Positions 5,127 to 5,425 of a stretch of 5,425 nucleotides of DNA are shown here, piece by piece. The notes under the pieces are model-generated. The model saw only the letters and a program-made list of their open reading frames with translations. It made no database searches and was not told the origin of the DNA. How positions within the stretch are numbered: the stretch's first letter is position 1; every line of letters starts with the position of its first letter. Source of the stretch: Desulfuromonadales bacterium C00003107 (GTDB taxonomy: Bacteria > Desulfobacterota > Desulfuromonadia > Desulfuromonadales > Syntrophotaleaceae). Position numbers and translations under genes: made by a program. The stretch spans positions 1 to 5,425 of the forward strand of contig MAXT01000422.1 in NCBI GenBank assembly GCA_001751225.1, in the 5' to 3' direction.

Positions 5127-5425
5127 GGGACCCCGATCTCGGTCTTGCAGAAGGTGGCTATTTTTTTCAGGTGACTGATGCCGTGCTGACAGGCGGCAAA
5201 GACATCGGCACTGTTGGGCGAGGCAGCGGCAATCAAAGAAATGATTTCGCCGGTTTTCAGGCAGCCCAGTCGCCGAATCAGCAGCACATCTTCAAACTCC
5301 CACTTTTCCTGCAGGTGTTCGGCGATGGTCTGCATCTCCGCCTCCATGTCGCCCTTGCGCTGGTAGTTAACGCCGGTGGTGGCGGCTTGGTTGTGTGGGG
5401 TTTCCTTGACCACCGCGTAGTGCAG
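5123..5425 (-). CDS. MoaE-like protein (molybdopterin synthase catalytic subunit family), divergent, 5' partial
   Basis: The reverse-strand frame is open from 5425 to the TAG at 5125-5123 and gives 100 visible residues. The gene starts beyond the right edge; the GTG at 5413 is probably internal, since the frame stays open through it. MoaE features are visible: the D26-ME-x-EM-xx-I region, a W42-x-F-x-DVLLIRRLG strand (42-54), G59-E-I-ISLIAAA, and F76-AACQHGISHLKK followed by K94. K87 and K94 align, at the same 7-residue spacing, with E. coli MoaE Lys119 and Lys126, which act in sulfur insertion into precursor Z. Departures from the family: R51 where 'HR(I/V)G' has His, P70-N71-S72 where most members have His-Arg, and an end at residue 100, lacking the C-terminal stretch of about 20 residues seen in E. 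coli MoaE. The family call is good, but activity as molybdopterin synthase is uncertain. No MoaD gene is visible in the window. Confidence 0.78.
   Translation of the reverse strand: MHYAVVKETPHNQAATTGVNYQRKGDMEAEMQTIAEHLQEKWEFEDVLLIRRLGCLKTGEIISLIAAASPNSADVFAACQHGISHLKKIATFCKTEIGVP

Overview
This window looks like ordinary chromosomal housekeeping DNA from a Gram-negative bacterium. The best guess is a member of the Desulfuromonadales (Desulfuromonas/Pelobacter/Geobacter relatives). That is inference from the GC-rich, GC3-biased coding style, the type A RNase P RNA and the mix of protein families; no taxonomic marker was searched. I see no insertion sequence, phage gene, CRISPR array, tRNA or rRNA gene.

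Layout, left to right. (1) 1-1101 (+): a Nif3/YbgI-type dinuclear-metal protein of the long, three-domain form, missing only its extreme N-terminus at the window edge. (2) 1170-1880 (+): a coiled-coil protein with a C-terminal C4 zinc ribbon (DUF164/zf-RING_7 family). (3) 1893-2285 (+): the complete RNA subunit of RNase P (rnpB), beginning 12 nt after the zinc-ribbon stop codon and followed by an intrinsic terminator at 2294-2329. (4) 2338-2892, 2906-3934 and 3970-4461 (+): a YkgJ-type cysteine-cluster protein, a LOG-family Rossmann-fold protein and a zinc-ribbon Nudix hydrolase. They are closely spaced, each has a recognisable Shine-Dalgarno sequence, and the group ends at a strong hairpin terminator (4539-4568). 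(5) 4602-5126 (+): a SPOUT/TrmH-type RNA methyltransferase, AT-richer at its start than its neighbours. (6) 5123-5425 (-): a divergent MoaE-like protein (molybdopterin synthase catalytic subunit family), convergent with the methyltransferase and cut by the right edge. The two stop codons share one CTAG palindrome.

Working together: the Nif3 and zinc-ribbon genes are recurrent neighbours in distant bacteria, and here they lead directly into rnpB. The next three genes may form an operon with a nucleotide-clean-up flavour (LOG phosphoribohydrolase-like plus Nudix), but their substrates cannot be read from sequence. The methyltransferase and the MoaE-like gene are separate units.

The most noteworthy points are the tight packing of rnpB between two coding regions, with its terminator abutting the next ribosome binding site; a MoaE-like protein that keeps the two catalytic lysines but lacks conserved histidine/arginine positions and the usual C-terminal tail; a Nudix box with His in place of its conserved Gly; and a possible extended -10 promoter overlapping the terminator ahead of the methyltransferase. 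I did not find a convincing new multi-gene system.
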